This document shows, in pieces, positions 17,088 through 23,521 of a stretch of 64,000 bases of DNA. Within the stretch, counting starts at the first letter, position 1. Each line of letters begins with the position of its first letter. The notes beneath the pieces were generated by a model, which was not told the origin of the DNA, searched no databases, and saw only the letters and a program-made list of their open reading frames with translations. The translations under genes and the position numbers were made by a program. Source of the DNA: JAWSVE01 sp033852115 (GTDB lineage Bacteria > Pseudomonadota > Gammaproteobacteria > Pseudomonadales > Cellvibrionaceae); NCBI GenBank assembly GCA_033852115.1, contig JAWSVE010000008.1, positions 1 through 64,000 on the forward strand, in the 5' to 3' direction.

Positions 17088-17659
17088 AGCAGTTCCGCAT
17101 ACTGCCTACGGCAGAACTCGAATGGCTATTCAGTACATCTTTAGAATACCGTAAAAGCTCCAATATAGATGATCTAAAAAGTCTCTTGCCCGCTGTTTAC
17201 TGGGAGCTTAAGAAATCCCCTGAAAATACTGCCGGCCCTAGGGCTAGTCGAGAGCCGGTTTGTCGAAATGAAAGTGTCATTATTCATGAAACGTTAAGTT
17301 ATCAATCAACTGTTTTTTCTGAGTTAGTCGCGAAACAACATAATTCTAAGTTACAGCTAATCTATATTCAGCTTGTCCCATCGAAAGCAGTTCTTCCGAA
17401 TACCATACACCTGCCTGAAGAAAAATTATTTAGCGTAATCTATCCCGTCATGTTAGAGCTGACGATAATTCGACTTTGCCGTTATGCTGAATGTAACGGA
17501 GCGCATACGGTTTTTAGTGTTCTGATCAATAAAGACCTCGTGTCTCTATTTGAGAATATGGGCTTTGAAAAAATGAAGTTGAACAAAGGCGATGACCTAA
17601 ACAGCGTTATTGAATCGGGGGTAAAGCGGTTTCCAATGGATAAAAAATTGGGATTATAA
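17084..17659 (+). CDS. GNAT-like acyltransferase (R-body cluster)
   Basis: 191 residues, starting with GTG overlapping the previous stop. The C-terminal half ends in LVSLFENMGFEKMKL, the usual final strand-helix of GNAT N-acyltransferases, preceded by a helix beginning VIYPVMLELTIIRLCRYAE. The acetyl-CoA loop (RxxGxG/A) is not clear, so the assignment is tentative. Last gene of the activator operon; a CTGGAT/ATCCAG inverted repeat follows at 17663-17687. Confidence 0.55.
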   Translation: MKQFRILPTAELEWLFSTSLEYRKSSNIDDLKSLLPAVYWELKKSPENTAGPRASREPVCRNESVIIHETLSYQSTVFSELVAKQHNSKLQLIYIQLVPSKAVLPNTIHLPEEKLFSVIYPVMLELTIIRLCRYAECNGAHTVFSVLINKDLVSLFENMGFEKMKLNKGDDLNSVIESGVKRFPMDKKLGL

Positions 17660-17662
17660 AAA

Positions 17663-17687
17663 CTGGATGATAATTTCCAAAATCCAG
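17663..17687. repeat. CTGGAT/ATCCAG inverted repeat
   Basis: CTGGAT (17663-17668) and ATCCAG (17682-17687) flank 13 bases. It lies about 130 bases ahead of the -12 element of the reb promoter, a usual distance for an activator site, but it could equally be a weak transcript hairpin ending the upstream operon. Confidence 0.35.
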
Positions 17688-17801
17688 CGCAATATGGCCG
17701 AATTGTACCTCGATAAATAGCGCATTTGTGGAAGAGATAAATGAATCACTCAAAATACGCGCTGTGCAAGGTGATATTCAGGTTTTGAAATAATTTTAAA
17801 T

Positions 17802-17817
17802 TGGCATGCTTGATGCT
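17802..17817 (+). promoter_or_regulatory. Sigma-54 (-24/-12) promoter of the reb operon
   Basis: TGGCATGCTTGATGCT: GG and GC are separated by exactly 10 bases, matching the TGGCAY-R-N4-TTGCW consensus apart from one T. Predicted transcription start near 17828, about 105 bases before the first RebB gene. A sigma-54 activator is encoded in the same cluster. Confidence 0.7.
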
Positions 17818-17932
17818 CAGTAATATGCAGGTGTTTAATCTAGTCGAAGTGTTTTGCTGCGAATAGTATTCAGCACCCATCTAAATACTGAACCTATCTG
17901 CAAAGCAGAATAAATTAAATTTGGAGAAAATT

Positions 17933-18169
17933 ATGTCACAAACTGATACTGATAGCGTAAATGGAAAAGTGGTTGATGCGGTTACTATTACCAATACTAA
18001 AGTGTTGGCCGAAGCGCCTGCCATGGCTATGGGTAGCCTGTATCAAACTATTGGAAACTCTGTAGCAATGGCTGCTGCGAATGCAGTTTATGCACAGCAA
18101 CAGGCCAACGTCTCTTATCAAGCAGCTAGCACCCTGGGTGTCACAAAAATGTTTGAGGATAACAAATAA
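17933..18169 (+). CDS. rebB: RebB-family R-body structural protein, copy 1
   Basis: 78 residues. Carries the full RebB-family signature: V-D-A-V-T-x-x-N-x-K-V-L-A-E-A-P, then AMGSLYQTIGNSVAMAA and NAVYAQQQ, then a C-terminal TLGVTKMF. RebB proteins polymerise into R-bodies, coiled ribbons that extend by telescoping and were first described as the killing trait of Caedibacter in Paramecium. I start at the ATG at 17933 with GGAG six bases upstream, not the TTG at 17921. It is the first of three tandem copies and sits downstream of a sigma-54 promoter. Cytoplasmic; no signal peptide. Confidence 0.93.
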   Translation: MSQTDTDSVNGKVVDAVTITNTKVLAEAPAMAMGSLYQTIGNSVAMAAANAVYAQQQANVSYQAASTLGVTKMFEDNK

Positions 18170-18179
18170 TTAGGTGGCC

Positions 18180-18191
18180 AGTAGCGCTACT
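18180..18191 (+). terminator. Short palindrome followed by T-tract between rebB copies 1 and 2
   Basis: AGTAGCGCTACT is a perfect 12-base palindrome followed by AGTTTTTAATT. It resembles a weak attenuator or stabilising hairpin and could set the ratio of the first copy to the others. Confidence 0.35.
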
Positions 18192-18215
18192 AGTTTTTAA
18201 TTCGAGGAGTAATTT

Positions 18216-18449
18216 ATGAGTCAAACAGATGATGGTGTTAATGGAAAAGTAGTCGATGCAGTGACGATCGCTAACACGAAAGTGTTGGCTGAAGCTCCGT
18301 CAATGGCTATGGGTAGTTTATACCAAACTGTTGGTAACTCAGTGGCTATGGCAGCGGCAAATGCCGTCTATGCTCAGCAGCAAGCCAACGTGACTTATCA
18401 GGCGGCTAGTACATTGGGTATTACTAAGATGTTTGAATCTAACAAATAG
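18216..18449 (+). CDS. rebB: RebB-family R-body structural protein, copy 2
   Basis: 77 residues, same motifs as copy 1 and differing from copy 3 at only five positions, although the DNA differs at many third codon positions. This indicates an old duplication maintained by selection on the protein. GAGGAGTAATTT leads to the ATG. In known R-bodies two or more similar Reb proteins are needed for assembly, so three near-identical subunits here could co-polymerise. Confidence 0.93.
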   Translation: MSQTDDGVNGKVVDAVTIANTKVLAEAPSMAMGSLYQTVGNSVAMAAANAVYAQQQANVTYQAASTLGITKMFESNK

Positions 18450-18492
18450 ATAAAGCGTAAGTAGTTGTACCTTTTTCTACGAGGAGTAATTC

Positions 18493-18726
18493 ATGAGTCA
18501 AACGGATAGTGGTGTTAATGGGAAAATTGTCGACGCTGTGACGATTGCAAACACGAAAGTGTTAGCAGAAGCCCCAGCGATGGCAATGGGAAGTTTGTAT
18601 CAAACTATTGGTAATTCCGTAGCAATGGCAGCGGCTAATGCTGTGTATGCTCAACAGCAGGCGAATGTGACATATCAGGCTGCGACGACACTCGGTATTA
18701 CAAAAATGTTCGAGTCAAACAAGTAG
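18493..18726 (+). CDS. rebB: RebB-family R-body structural protein, copy 3
   Basis: 77 residues with the complete RebB signature (VDAVTIANTKVLAEAP, AMGSLYQTIGNSVAMAA, NAVYAQQQ). Ribosome binding site GAGGAGTAATTC as in copy 2. A stable 10-base hairpin follows its stop (18735-18759), which may protect the 3' end of a processed transcript encoding the abundant subunits. Confidence 0.93.
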   Translation: MSQTDSGVNGKIVDAVTIANTKVLAEAPAMAMGSLYQTIGNSVAMAAANAVYAQQQANVTYQAATTLGITKMFESNK

Positions 18727-18734
18727 TGAAGTAA

Positions 18735-18759
18735 TACGCCGGCATTTTGTGTCGGCGTA
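18735..18759 (+). repeat. Stem-loop after rebB copy 3
   Basis: TACGCCGGCA and TGTCGGCGTA form a 10-base stem (one G-T pair) with a 5-base loop. There is no following T-tract, so an mRNA-stabilising hairpin is more likely than a strong terminator; the genes downstream continue in the same direction without another visible promoter. Confidence 0.6.
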
Positions 18760-18784
18760 CTAAAATTACATTGAGGTAAAATTT

Positions 18785-18997
18785 ATGGCGGATTCCGAAA
18801 AAGTCATCACAGATTCTAAATCAATAAATAGCGAAGTAGAAGAGAAAAGCATTAACACGCTTCATACGTTATCGCTTGGCGGGCTGGTAAACGCTCAGTC
18901 GCTGACTTTGCTAAATAATACGCAGAACCAATACGCCTCTCAGGCGTTATCAAATGCCGCGATGGTTTCGACGTGCCAAAAAATACTACAAAGCTAA
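18785..18997 (+). CDS. Diverged RebB-like protein (R-body cluster)
   Basis: 70 residues. After a charged, serine-rich N-terminus it has LSLGGLVNAQSLTLLNNTQN and a following YASQALSNAAMV, which aligns in length and pattern with the central helix and QQQ segment of RebB but has lost most identities. It is probably a minor subunit, cap or assembly partner. GAGGTAAAATTT precedes the ATG, and it sits 58 bases after rebB copy 3 in the same operon. Confidence 0.65.
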   Translation: MADSEKVITDSKSINSEVEEKSINTLHTLSLGGLVNAQSLTLLNNTQNQYASQALSNAAMVSTCQKILQS

Positions 18998-19038
18998 TTA
19001 ATCCATATTGTCAAACATTGAGTGTCATACGGAGATAA

Positions 19039-19341
19039 ATGATGGGAACCCCAAATACCAATTCTAGTAAAAATGCAGGTGTGTCCAGCGCAATTGTTGG
19101 AAGTTTTGATCCGATTGAGGGGATGCCGGATGATGCAAAAAACACCTGGGCTTTTGAATACAATAAAACGCAAAATACGATTACTTTCCAGATACAAGTA
19201 GGTATTACACCTATGATGATCGATAATTCAAGTCAGAATCTACATTCTGAGATACAAGTGGAAGATATCGATCAGCTAATCAATTGGCTGGCAATTGTGA
19301 AGATAAATAGCAGTGCAGCGAAGAGTAATAATGGCAACTAG
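19039..19341 (+). CDS. Small W-x-[FE]-E family protein, member 1 (R-body cluster)
   Basis: 100 residues. It is a paralogue of the product at 25435: both have a serine-rich start, N-T/R-W-x-F/E-x-[FY], a central hydrophobic beta region and a closing D-x-x-Q-L-I-x-W-L-x-x-V-K helix. Two ATG codons (19039, 19042) follow GGAGAT, the second better spaced. No known family. Presence of two copies at the two ends of the R-body locus argues that it is functionally tied to it. Confidence 0.65.
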   Translation: MMGTPNTNSSKNAGVSSAIVGSFDPIEGMPDDAKNTWAFEYNKTQNTITFQIQVGITPMMIDNSSQNLHSEIQVEDIDQLINWLAIVKINSSAAKSNNGN

Positions 19342-19352
19342 AGGATTCTATT

Positions 19353-19685
19353 GTGGTTGATTCAAATAATCAGAAACCTAGCGAGCCTCAAGATGGTGTG
19401 ACATATTTTAATGCGGCCTCAGCCGGTGTTGCGCAGTCTGTGTCCTTAGGTGCTCAAAACTATATCGATGAGATGCGGCATCAAGGTATCGTAAAAATGA
19501 CGGCGATGGGATCAACGTATGCGAAGTGGCTAGCGAATCCCGAAATAGGCGAGAATATGTATAAACCACTAATAGATTCGTTGAATGAAAATGACCAAAG
19601 CAAAATTGATTCAGTGAATACGTTTCTAAAGGAATGTATTGACCTCACTTTGTCACCGAAGGTTGCTGGTGAAGATAGCAAGTAA
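19353..19685 (+). CDS. Small helical protein, AKW-family member 2 (R-body cluster)
   Basis: 110 residues, starting with GTG. Related to the product at 16438 through AQS, a spaced V-x-x-T-x-x-G segment and AKWLANPE. Both may be ribbon-associated or regulatory. It is the last gene of the reb operon, followed by a good terminator at 19718. Confidence 0.65.
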   Translation: MVDSNNQKPSEPQDGVTYFNAASAGVAQSVSLGAQNYIDEMRHQGIVKMTAMGSTYAKWLANPEIGENMYKPLIDSLNENDQSKIDSVNTFLKECIDLTLSPKVAGEDSK

Positions 19686-19717
19686 GAATCGCTGGCTACA
19701 TTTTTAGAAACGCTTTT

Positions 19718-19750
19718 AGGCTCCCATGTATGACATCGGAGCCTTTTTTG
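19718..19750 (+). terminator. Intrinsic terminator of the reb operon
   Basis: AGGCTCC (19718-19724) pairs with GGAGCCT (19738-19744), followed by TTTTTTG. It ends the plus-strand operon that begins with the RebB genes. Confidence 0.85.
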
Positions 19751-19791
19751 CAAAGTTGGTTAATCTAGCGAATTTTGAAAACTCTCTATCC

Positions 19792-20256
19792 CTATGGCCC
19801 TAAGGATGGAATCGGTTGCACGTCATAGGGTATCGGTAATCCTTGGTTTTTTTGGGTTGCTTGGCTGTAGAAATCCATAATGACATTGTAAATAAAGTAA
19901 AGACGACTTCGCTGCCTGTCTGCTGTTAATTTCTTCTCCGATTGTAGCCACGTAAACTCCAACAAGCTTTCTGCTGGACCAAGCATATACAGCTGCGCGA
20001 ACTCATCAATCACTTTTTCAAAGCGGCTAGCTAGGAAGATAAGCAAGTTTAGGTGCTCTTCGCTGCTCTCTGGCGTTAGAGTGAAGACGCTGCTGCCCAA
20101 TAATACTTCTTGCAATGTGTCGGTGGATATTGTGCTGTCAGTCGGCGCATCGTTTATGAACTCGTTGAGGTACTCGAGTGCAATTCTTTGATTGGTCAGC
20201 GAAAACTTTGGGGTATCTAAAGTTGTTACATTTTCTGTCTCAGGGTTACTTTGCAT
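19792..20256 (-). CDS. Hypothetical protein of the R-body cluster
   Basis: 154 residues, soluble, largely helical, with no signal peptide and no recognised family. It follows the gene at 20830-20321 with a 64-base gap and no promoter between, so the pair form an operon under the minus-strand sigma-54 promoter at 20882. Sharing that control with the reb genes is the main clue that it is part of the system. Confidence 0.65.
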   Translation of the reverse strand: MQSNPETENVTTLDTPKFSLTNQRIALEYLNEFINDAPTDSTISTDTLQEVLLGSSVFTLTPESSEEHLNLLIFLASRFEKVIDEFAQLYMLGPAESLLEFTWLQSEKKLTADRQRSRLYFIYNVIMDFYSQATQKNQGLPIPYDVQPIPSLGP

Positions 20257-20320
20257 CGCCTAATGTACCTACACTTATTGGGTTCACTTGGTTTTTTAGA
20301 ACTTATATCGACGGTGCGGT

Positions 20321-20830
20321 CTAACACGCTGGTGTATCGTTATAGGTCCACGGGATGTCGTTATCGTTAGTAAATAGATCATCGTTAGAACATTGCGCGT
20401 TGTTATTGTTGTTCGACTTGAGTGGCGGAGGAAGGGGCAGGAACGTGGGTAAAGATCCCTGGCCGTGAACGTCCTGCCAACATTGTACGATGGACGATAT
20501 GGGTCGCGCTGTGGGTAGCTTATTGAATGAAAGGTAGAATTGATTGATTGCTTCACTGAGAGAAGCAATGCGATCTCTCTTGCACTTAATACTAAAGTGA
20601 ATATCCGTTAATGCATCCTGTGTGGGCGCGAGCATCTTGATAAGGCTTGACCTAAGCTCTTCGGTAAACGTTCCACCGGCTAATTGTTGTTCTAGTACAG
20701 GTAGCTTAAGAGCCCAGGTGGTGAGGCAGCGATAATTATTTTTTTGTTGTGTATTGAGTTCTTCACTAAAAATGGCTTTGATGTTTTCTAGAACCGAAAA
20801 AAAATTCGGTATTTCTATTGTTTCCGACAT
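20321..20830 (-). CDS. Hypothetical protein with low-complexity tail (R-body cluster)
   Basis: 169 residues. Helical body (about residues 1-125), then a proline stretch (LPLPPPLKS), a poly-asparagine run of five and an acidic, tryptophan-containing tail ending in cysteine. Such a tail may be a flexible linker or interaction tag. No family recognised. First gene of the minus-strand operon starting about 40 bases after a predicted sigma-54 transcription start. Confidence 0.65.
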   Translation of the reverse strand: MSETIEIPNFFSVLENIKAIFSEELNTQQKNNYRCLTTWALKLPVLEQQLAGGTFTEELRSSLIKMLAPTQDALTDIHFSIKCKRDRIASLSEAINQFYLSFNKLPTARPISSIVQCWQDVHGQGSLPTFLPLPPPLKSNNNNNAQCSNDDLFTNDNDIPWTYNDTPAC

Positions 20831-20881
20831 GCGATTTTCCTCTAAAAGATACCTAGCTAGCCGTTTTCGTTATCCACTCCA

Positions 20882-20897
20882 TGCAACTTAGGTGCCT
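20882..20897 (-). promoter_or_regulatory. Sigma-54 promoter (minus strand) of the 20830-19792 operon
   Basis: Read on the minus strand: AGGCACCTAAGTTGCA, with GG and GC separated by 10 bases and a GTTGCA -12 element. Only the first base deviates from TGGCAC. Predicted start near 20870, 40 bases before the gene starting at 20830. Confidence 0.65.
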
Positions 20898-20928
20898 GGT
20901 GTCACTATGAATAAGCGATTGTGAAACT

Positions 20929-20944
20929 TGGCATTCAACTTGCT
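20929..20944 (+). promoter_or_regulatory. Sigma-54 promoter (plus strand) of the 21043-22818 operon
   Basis: TGGCATTCAACTTGCT matches TGGCAY-N5-TTGCT with exact -24/-12 spacing. Predicted start near 20956, about 87 bases before the ATG at 21043. It is back to back with the minus-strand promoter at 20882, 31 bases apart, so one bound activator might serve both. Confidence 0.75.
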
Positions 20945-21042
20945 CTTTTCTCTAAGTTATAACGCTTGTAAGAATCGCCAAACAACGGATAGCCAAAACA
21001 CCTTGAGTTAAGGATCGACTCGGACATAGTGATGGATAAAGT

Positions 21043-22263
21043 ATGGAACATTCCAAACAAAAATTTCGCCAAATTCAAATCATCCAATGGCAATTGACGA
21101 CTCGATTAGTGGGATCGAAAGATGGTCAGCATGAATTATGGCAACAACAAGATGCTCGGCCGTCGCTAATAAAACGCGATAGTGGCTTTCGCGGTTTCGT
21201 GGATAGTGATGGCGTTTATGAGGCCGTCATGGCGTTGGCGAAACAGCACCCTGAGTTGTTGCGTTGTGACGCGGTAACACGTATCACGACGCTATATGAC
21301 GTGTTAAGCGCAGCCGTGATTCATGCGGATAGAAATTCCGATGTGCTAAAGGTCTTTATGGCGCCAGATGGGTATTTTTGCGATTCCGAAACAGGTGCAT
21401 ATACGTTGTCGCAAACTCGCCTAATTAAGCACATGTTGCAAGCGATTATTGGTTGCCAAGAGCGATTCGAGAATTGGCTAATTATTCCTGGGACGATTAA
21501 GTGGCTCAAAGATGATACGCCCTTTAGCGGTCTGGAAAAATCACTCATCCCTCTGGCGCCGTTAAACAGCAGTGCGGTAGTGCTGTATAGCGGCCGTTTG
21601 CCGTTGGTTCATGTCGATGGACGTGAGTCGAATAGCGCCTGCTTTTTTATTGAACCGGTAAACGATCATCCAGGGTTGATAGTACCTAAATCTCCCTGGG
21701 GCGGCCTCGACGTCTATGAGCCGGCCGAAGAGCGTCGCCTTCAGGATTTACATCGCCATATATTTGCTATTGGTGGCTTAAGAATTGGCGTCGAAATTAA
21801 TCAAGAGCAGGCATCGGCTAACAATGGAAACAATGTATTGACGCGTGCATTGAAGAGTATTGGAAAGGCGAAAGAATCGCTTGGATTGCAATTATTGCTG
21901 TCGTCTGGGCAGTTACTCAACCCTGAGCACCTTAACATCGAGCAGGGCGGGTTGGCGGCAAGTGTGAATGGTATTGTCGGCTTGGCAGGTGAGCCTGAGC
22001 CCATCGAATATCAGATGATTCGTCGAGAGCGCGATGGCGAGTCGTCACGCTTTAGCCAGCAGTTTTTACGCAGAAATTTTGTGCTGCCCGTTCCGTTACA
22101 AAATACTGGTAAGCCTGAATCCAGCTACTGTTACAACATGTTGGGGCGAGAAGAGTCGCTACTGTTCAATTATACGTTGGGCATGCTAAGGGTTTTCAAG
22201 CCTGTTAGTTCACCGACTTTATTCGAGCACGCAGACGAAGTCGATGTGTTAGAAGCACGATAA
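21043..22263 (+). CDS. Large uncharacterised protein of the R-body cluster
   Basis: 406 residues, soluble, no signal peptide, no recognised domain. Composition and beta-rich pattern suggest a globular multi-domain protein; segments such as KSPWGGLDVYEP and NYTLGMLRVFKP look conserved-like but I cannot assign them. I considered and dismissed type VI secretion baseplate proteins. The weak ribosome binding site is TGGATAAAGT. The strongest sigma-54 promoter match in the cluster lies upstream, and a GNAT gene follows in the same operon. Confidence 0.75.
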   Translation: MEHSKQKFRQIQIIQWQLTTRLVGSKDGQHELWQQQDARPSLIKRDSGFRGFVDSDGVYEAVMALAKQHPELLRCDAVTRITTLYDVLSAAVIHADRNSDVLKVFMAPDGYFCDSETGAYTLSQTRLIKHMLQAIIGCQERFENWLIIPGTIKWLKDDTPFSGLEKSLIPLAPLNSSAVVLYSGRLPLVHVDGRESNSACFFIEPVNDHPGLIVPKSPWGGLDVYEPAEERRLQDLHRHIFAIGGLRIGVEINQEQASANNGNNVLTRALKSIGKAKESLGLQLLLSSGQLLNPEHLNIEQGGLAASVNGIVGLAGEPEPIEYQMIRRERDGESSRFSQQFLRRNFVLPVPLQNTGKPESSYCYNMLGREESLLFNYTLGMLRVFKPVSSPTLFEHADEVDVLEAR

Positions 22264-22296
22264 CGCTATAAAAATATTTGTAAGAGGACTCAGGCC

Positions 22297-22818
22297 ATGT
22301 TGAACCAATCTGTTAAACACCGTAATTTGCTATCACCGAGAAAGCGGTCATCACTCATCCGCCTCGAGCCGCTAGATCAGCAACATGGTGCAAAGTTAAT
22401 TCAATTTCTTGATGAGGAAGTGTGTGAGACGTTGGGCTGTGGTGTGGTTACCAACCTTCATGAAGCTATACACTACATCTACAACCCAAATACTCGGCAG
22501 CCGTTCAAATTTTCTATCACCCATCAGGCATTTGGGCTCGTCGGTGTCGTTAGTTTTGGTTGTCAGTATGTGGATGGCTTGGAAGCGGTGATCGGCTACT
22601 GGATCGGGAAGCCTTACCAGGGTATGGGTTATGCGAAGGAGTCTGTGTTGACACTGATTGAGATGCTGCGCGGCATGAGTGTGAAGCGAGTGCTGGCCGA
22701 GGTGTATCCCGGCAACACTCGCTCCGAGGCGCTGCTCGAAAGTATTGGTTTCCAATGCCCTGACAAGACGGAGCTTGTGAATCAGCAACAGTCTTTCTAT
22801 CTAACACTGACTCAATAA
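22297..22818 (+). CDS. GNAT family N-acetyltransferase (RimJ/RimL type)
   Basis: 173 residues. IGYWIGKPYQGMGYAKES carries the acetyl-CoA pyrophosphate loop (Q-G-M-G-Y-A) typical of RimJ/RimL-like GNAT enzymes, followed by NTRSEALLESIGFQ, the C-terminal motif. It acetylates an amine, probably a protein or small-molecule target. Because it is cotranscribed with the sigma-54 controlled gene at 21043, it may modify a ribbon protein or a regulator; this is inference. Confidence 0.85.
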   Translation: MLNQSVKHRNLLSPRKRSSLIRLEPLDQQHGAKLIQFLDEEVCETLGCGVVTNLHEAIHYIYNPNTRQPFKFSITHQAFGLVGVVSFGCQYVDGLEAVIGYWIGKPYQGMGYAKESVLTLIEMLRGMSVKRVLAEVYPGNTRSEALLESIGFQCPDKTELVNQQQSFYLTLTQ

Positions 22819-22822
22819 GGCG

Positions 22823-23041
22823 CTACATATTGTTGGGGCGAGTCGTAGGTTGACCCAAAATGGCATCAACAGAGCGGACTGTGGCTGCCTGCATGGTGGC
22901 GTAGCTAAATAGTTGTGCCTGGACAGACTGAGCCATGCTTTGGCCCGTATTCCATGCAGTAGTCATATAAAGATGGCCCATCGAAACGGCGGGAGACATG
23001 CCCACTACTCCCCAATTCAAACAAAAATTTTCATCTTCCAT
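22823..23041 (-). CDS. RebB-like protein encoded opposite the main reb operon
   Basis: 72 residues. It keeps the core pattern of RebB in altered form: S-P-A-V-S-M-G-H-L-Y-M-T-T, then QSMAQSVQAQLFSYATMQAA and a VDAIL ending, corresponding to APAMAMGSLYQT, AMAAANAVYAQQQ and TKMF. GAGGGAAG precedes the ATG by 6 bases. It appears to be the last gene of the minus-strand unit starting with the lipase at 24943, so a diverged R-body subunit may be made together with that enzyme, perhaps to attach it to the ribbon. Confidence 0.75.
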   Translation of the reverse strand: MEDENFCLNWGVVGMSPAVSMGHLYMTTAWNTGQSMAQSVQAQLFSYATMQAATVRSVDAILGQPTTRPNNM

Positions 23042-23080
23042 AGTTCTTCCCTCTTTCGCGGTTTGGTAATTAATTTAAAG

Positions 23081-23098
23081 CCGGACGAAAACGTCCGC
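23081..23098. promoter_or_regulatory. Palindrome CGGACG-AAAA-CGTCCG
   Basis: Perfect 6-base arms around AAAA at 23082-23097. A related palindrome GGACGATATCGTCC is at 25342. It lies 42 bases ahead of the RebB-like gene on the minus strand. It could be an operator or an RNA hairpin between cotranscribed genes. Confidence 0.4.
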
Positions 23099-23202
23099 CC
23101 TGGGCAAAAGAATAGAGCAGATCGTCCACAAAAGATTGAGGCCGGTGCTAAAGGTGACCGAGTGACAGCTAATTATGACGCTGTGACAAATAGCTCGATT
23201 CG

Positions 23203-23439
23203 CTATTTGATTTTGTTACAGGCGGAAGACATCGAGCTTTCAAATTGCTTTAGTGAAGCGCGGTGACTTTGAGATAGGGATTGAAGGGCTGAATGCTGGC
23301 TAGAGAGGGATGTGCTGGCTGATACGTTATGGTTTATTAACGCAGGGTCGTCAACTAACTCGCCTTTAAACCAGTCGTAGACGTGCCACAAAGCAGTTTC
23401 ATTGACTGGCTTGGAAGGCTTGTTTTTGTAGGAAGTCAT
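23203..23439 (-). CDS. Small hypothetical protein between lipase and RebB-like gene
   Basis: 78 residues from the ATG at 23439; a TTG at 23466 would give 87. Neither has a clear ribosome binding site. Contains ETALWHVYDWFKGELV followed by a serine-rich helical tail. No family recognised. Its place between the predicted lipase and the RebB-like subunit makes it a candidate adaptor, chaperone or immunity protein, but nothing in the sequence proves this. Confidence 0.5.
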   Translation of the reverse strand: MTSYKNKPSKPVNETALWHVYDWFKGELVDDPALINHNVSASTSLSSQHSALQSLSQSHRASLKQFESSMSSACNKIK

Positions 23440-23521
23440 GAGGAGGCGTTGGCGAACATGCCACAAAAAGCGTGACTATAAAACATGAGACACAGTGTGG
23501 CACGTCCAGAGTTGCATGAAC

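Noticed and set aside
21043..22263. Type VI secretion TssK-like protein
   Set aside because: Length is close but none of the expected N-terminal TssK features or neighbouring tss genes are present.
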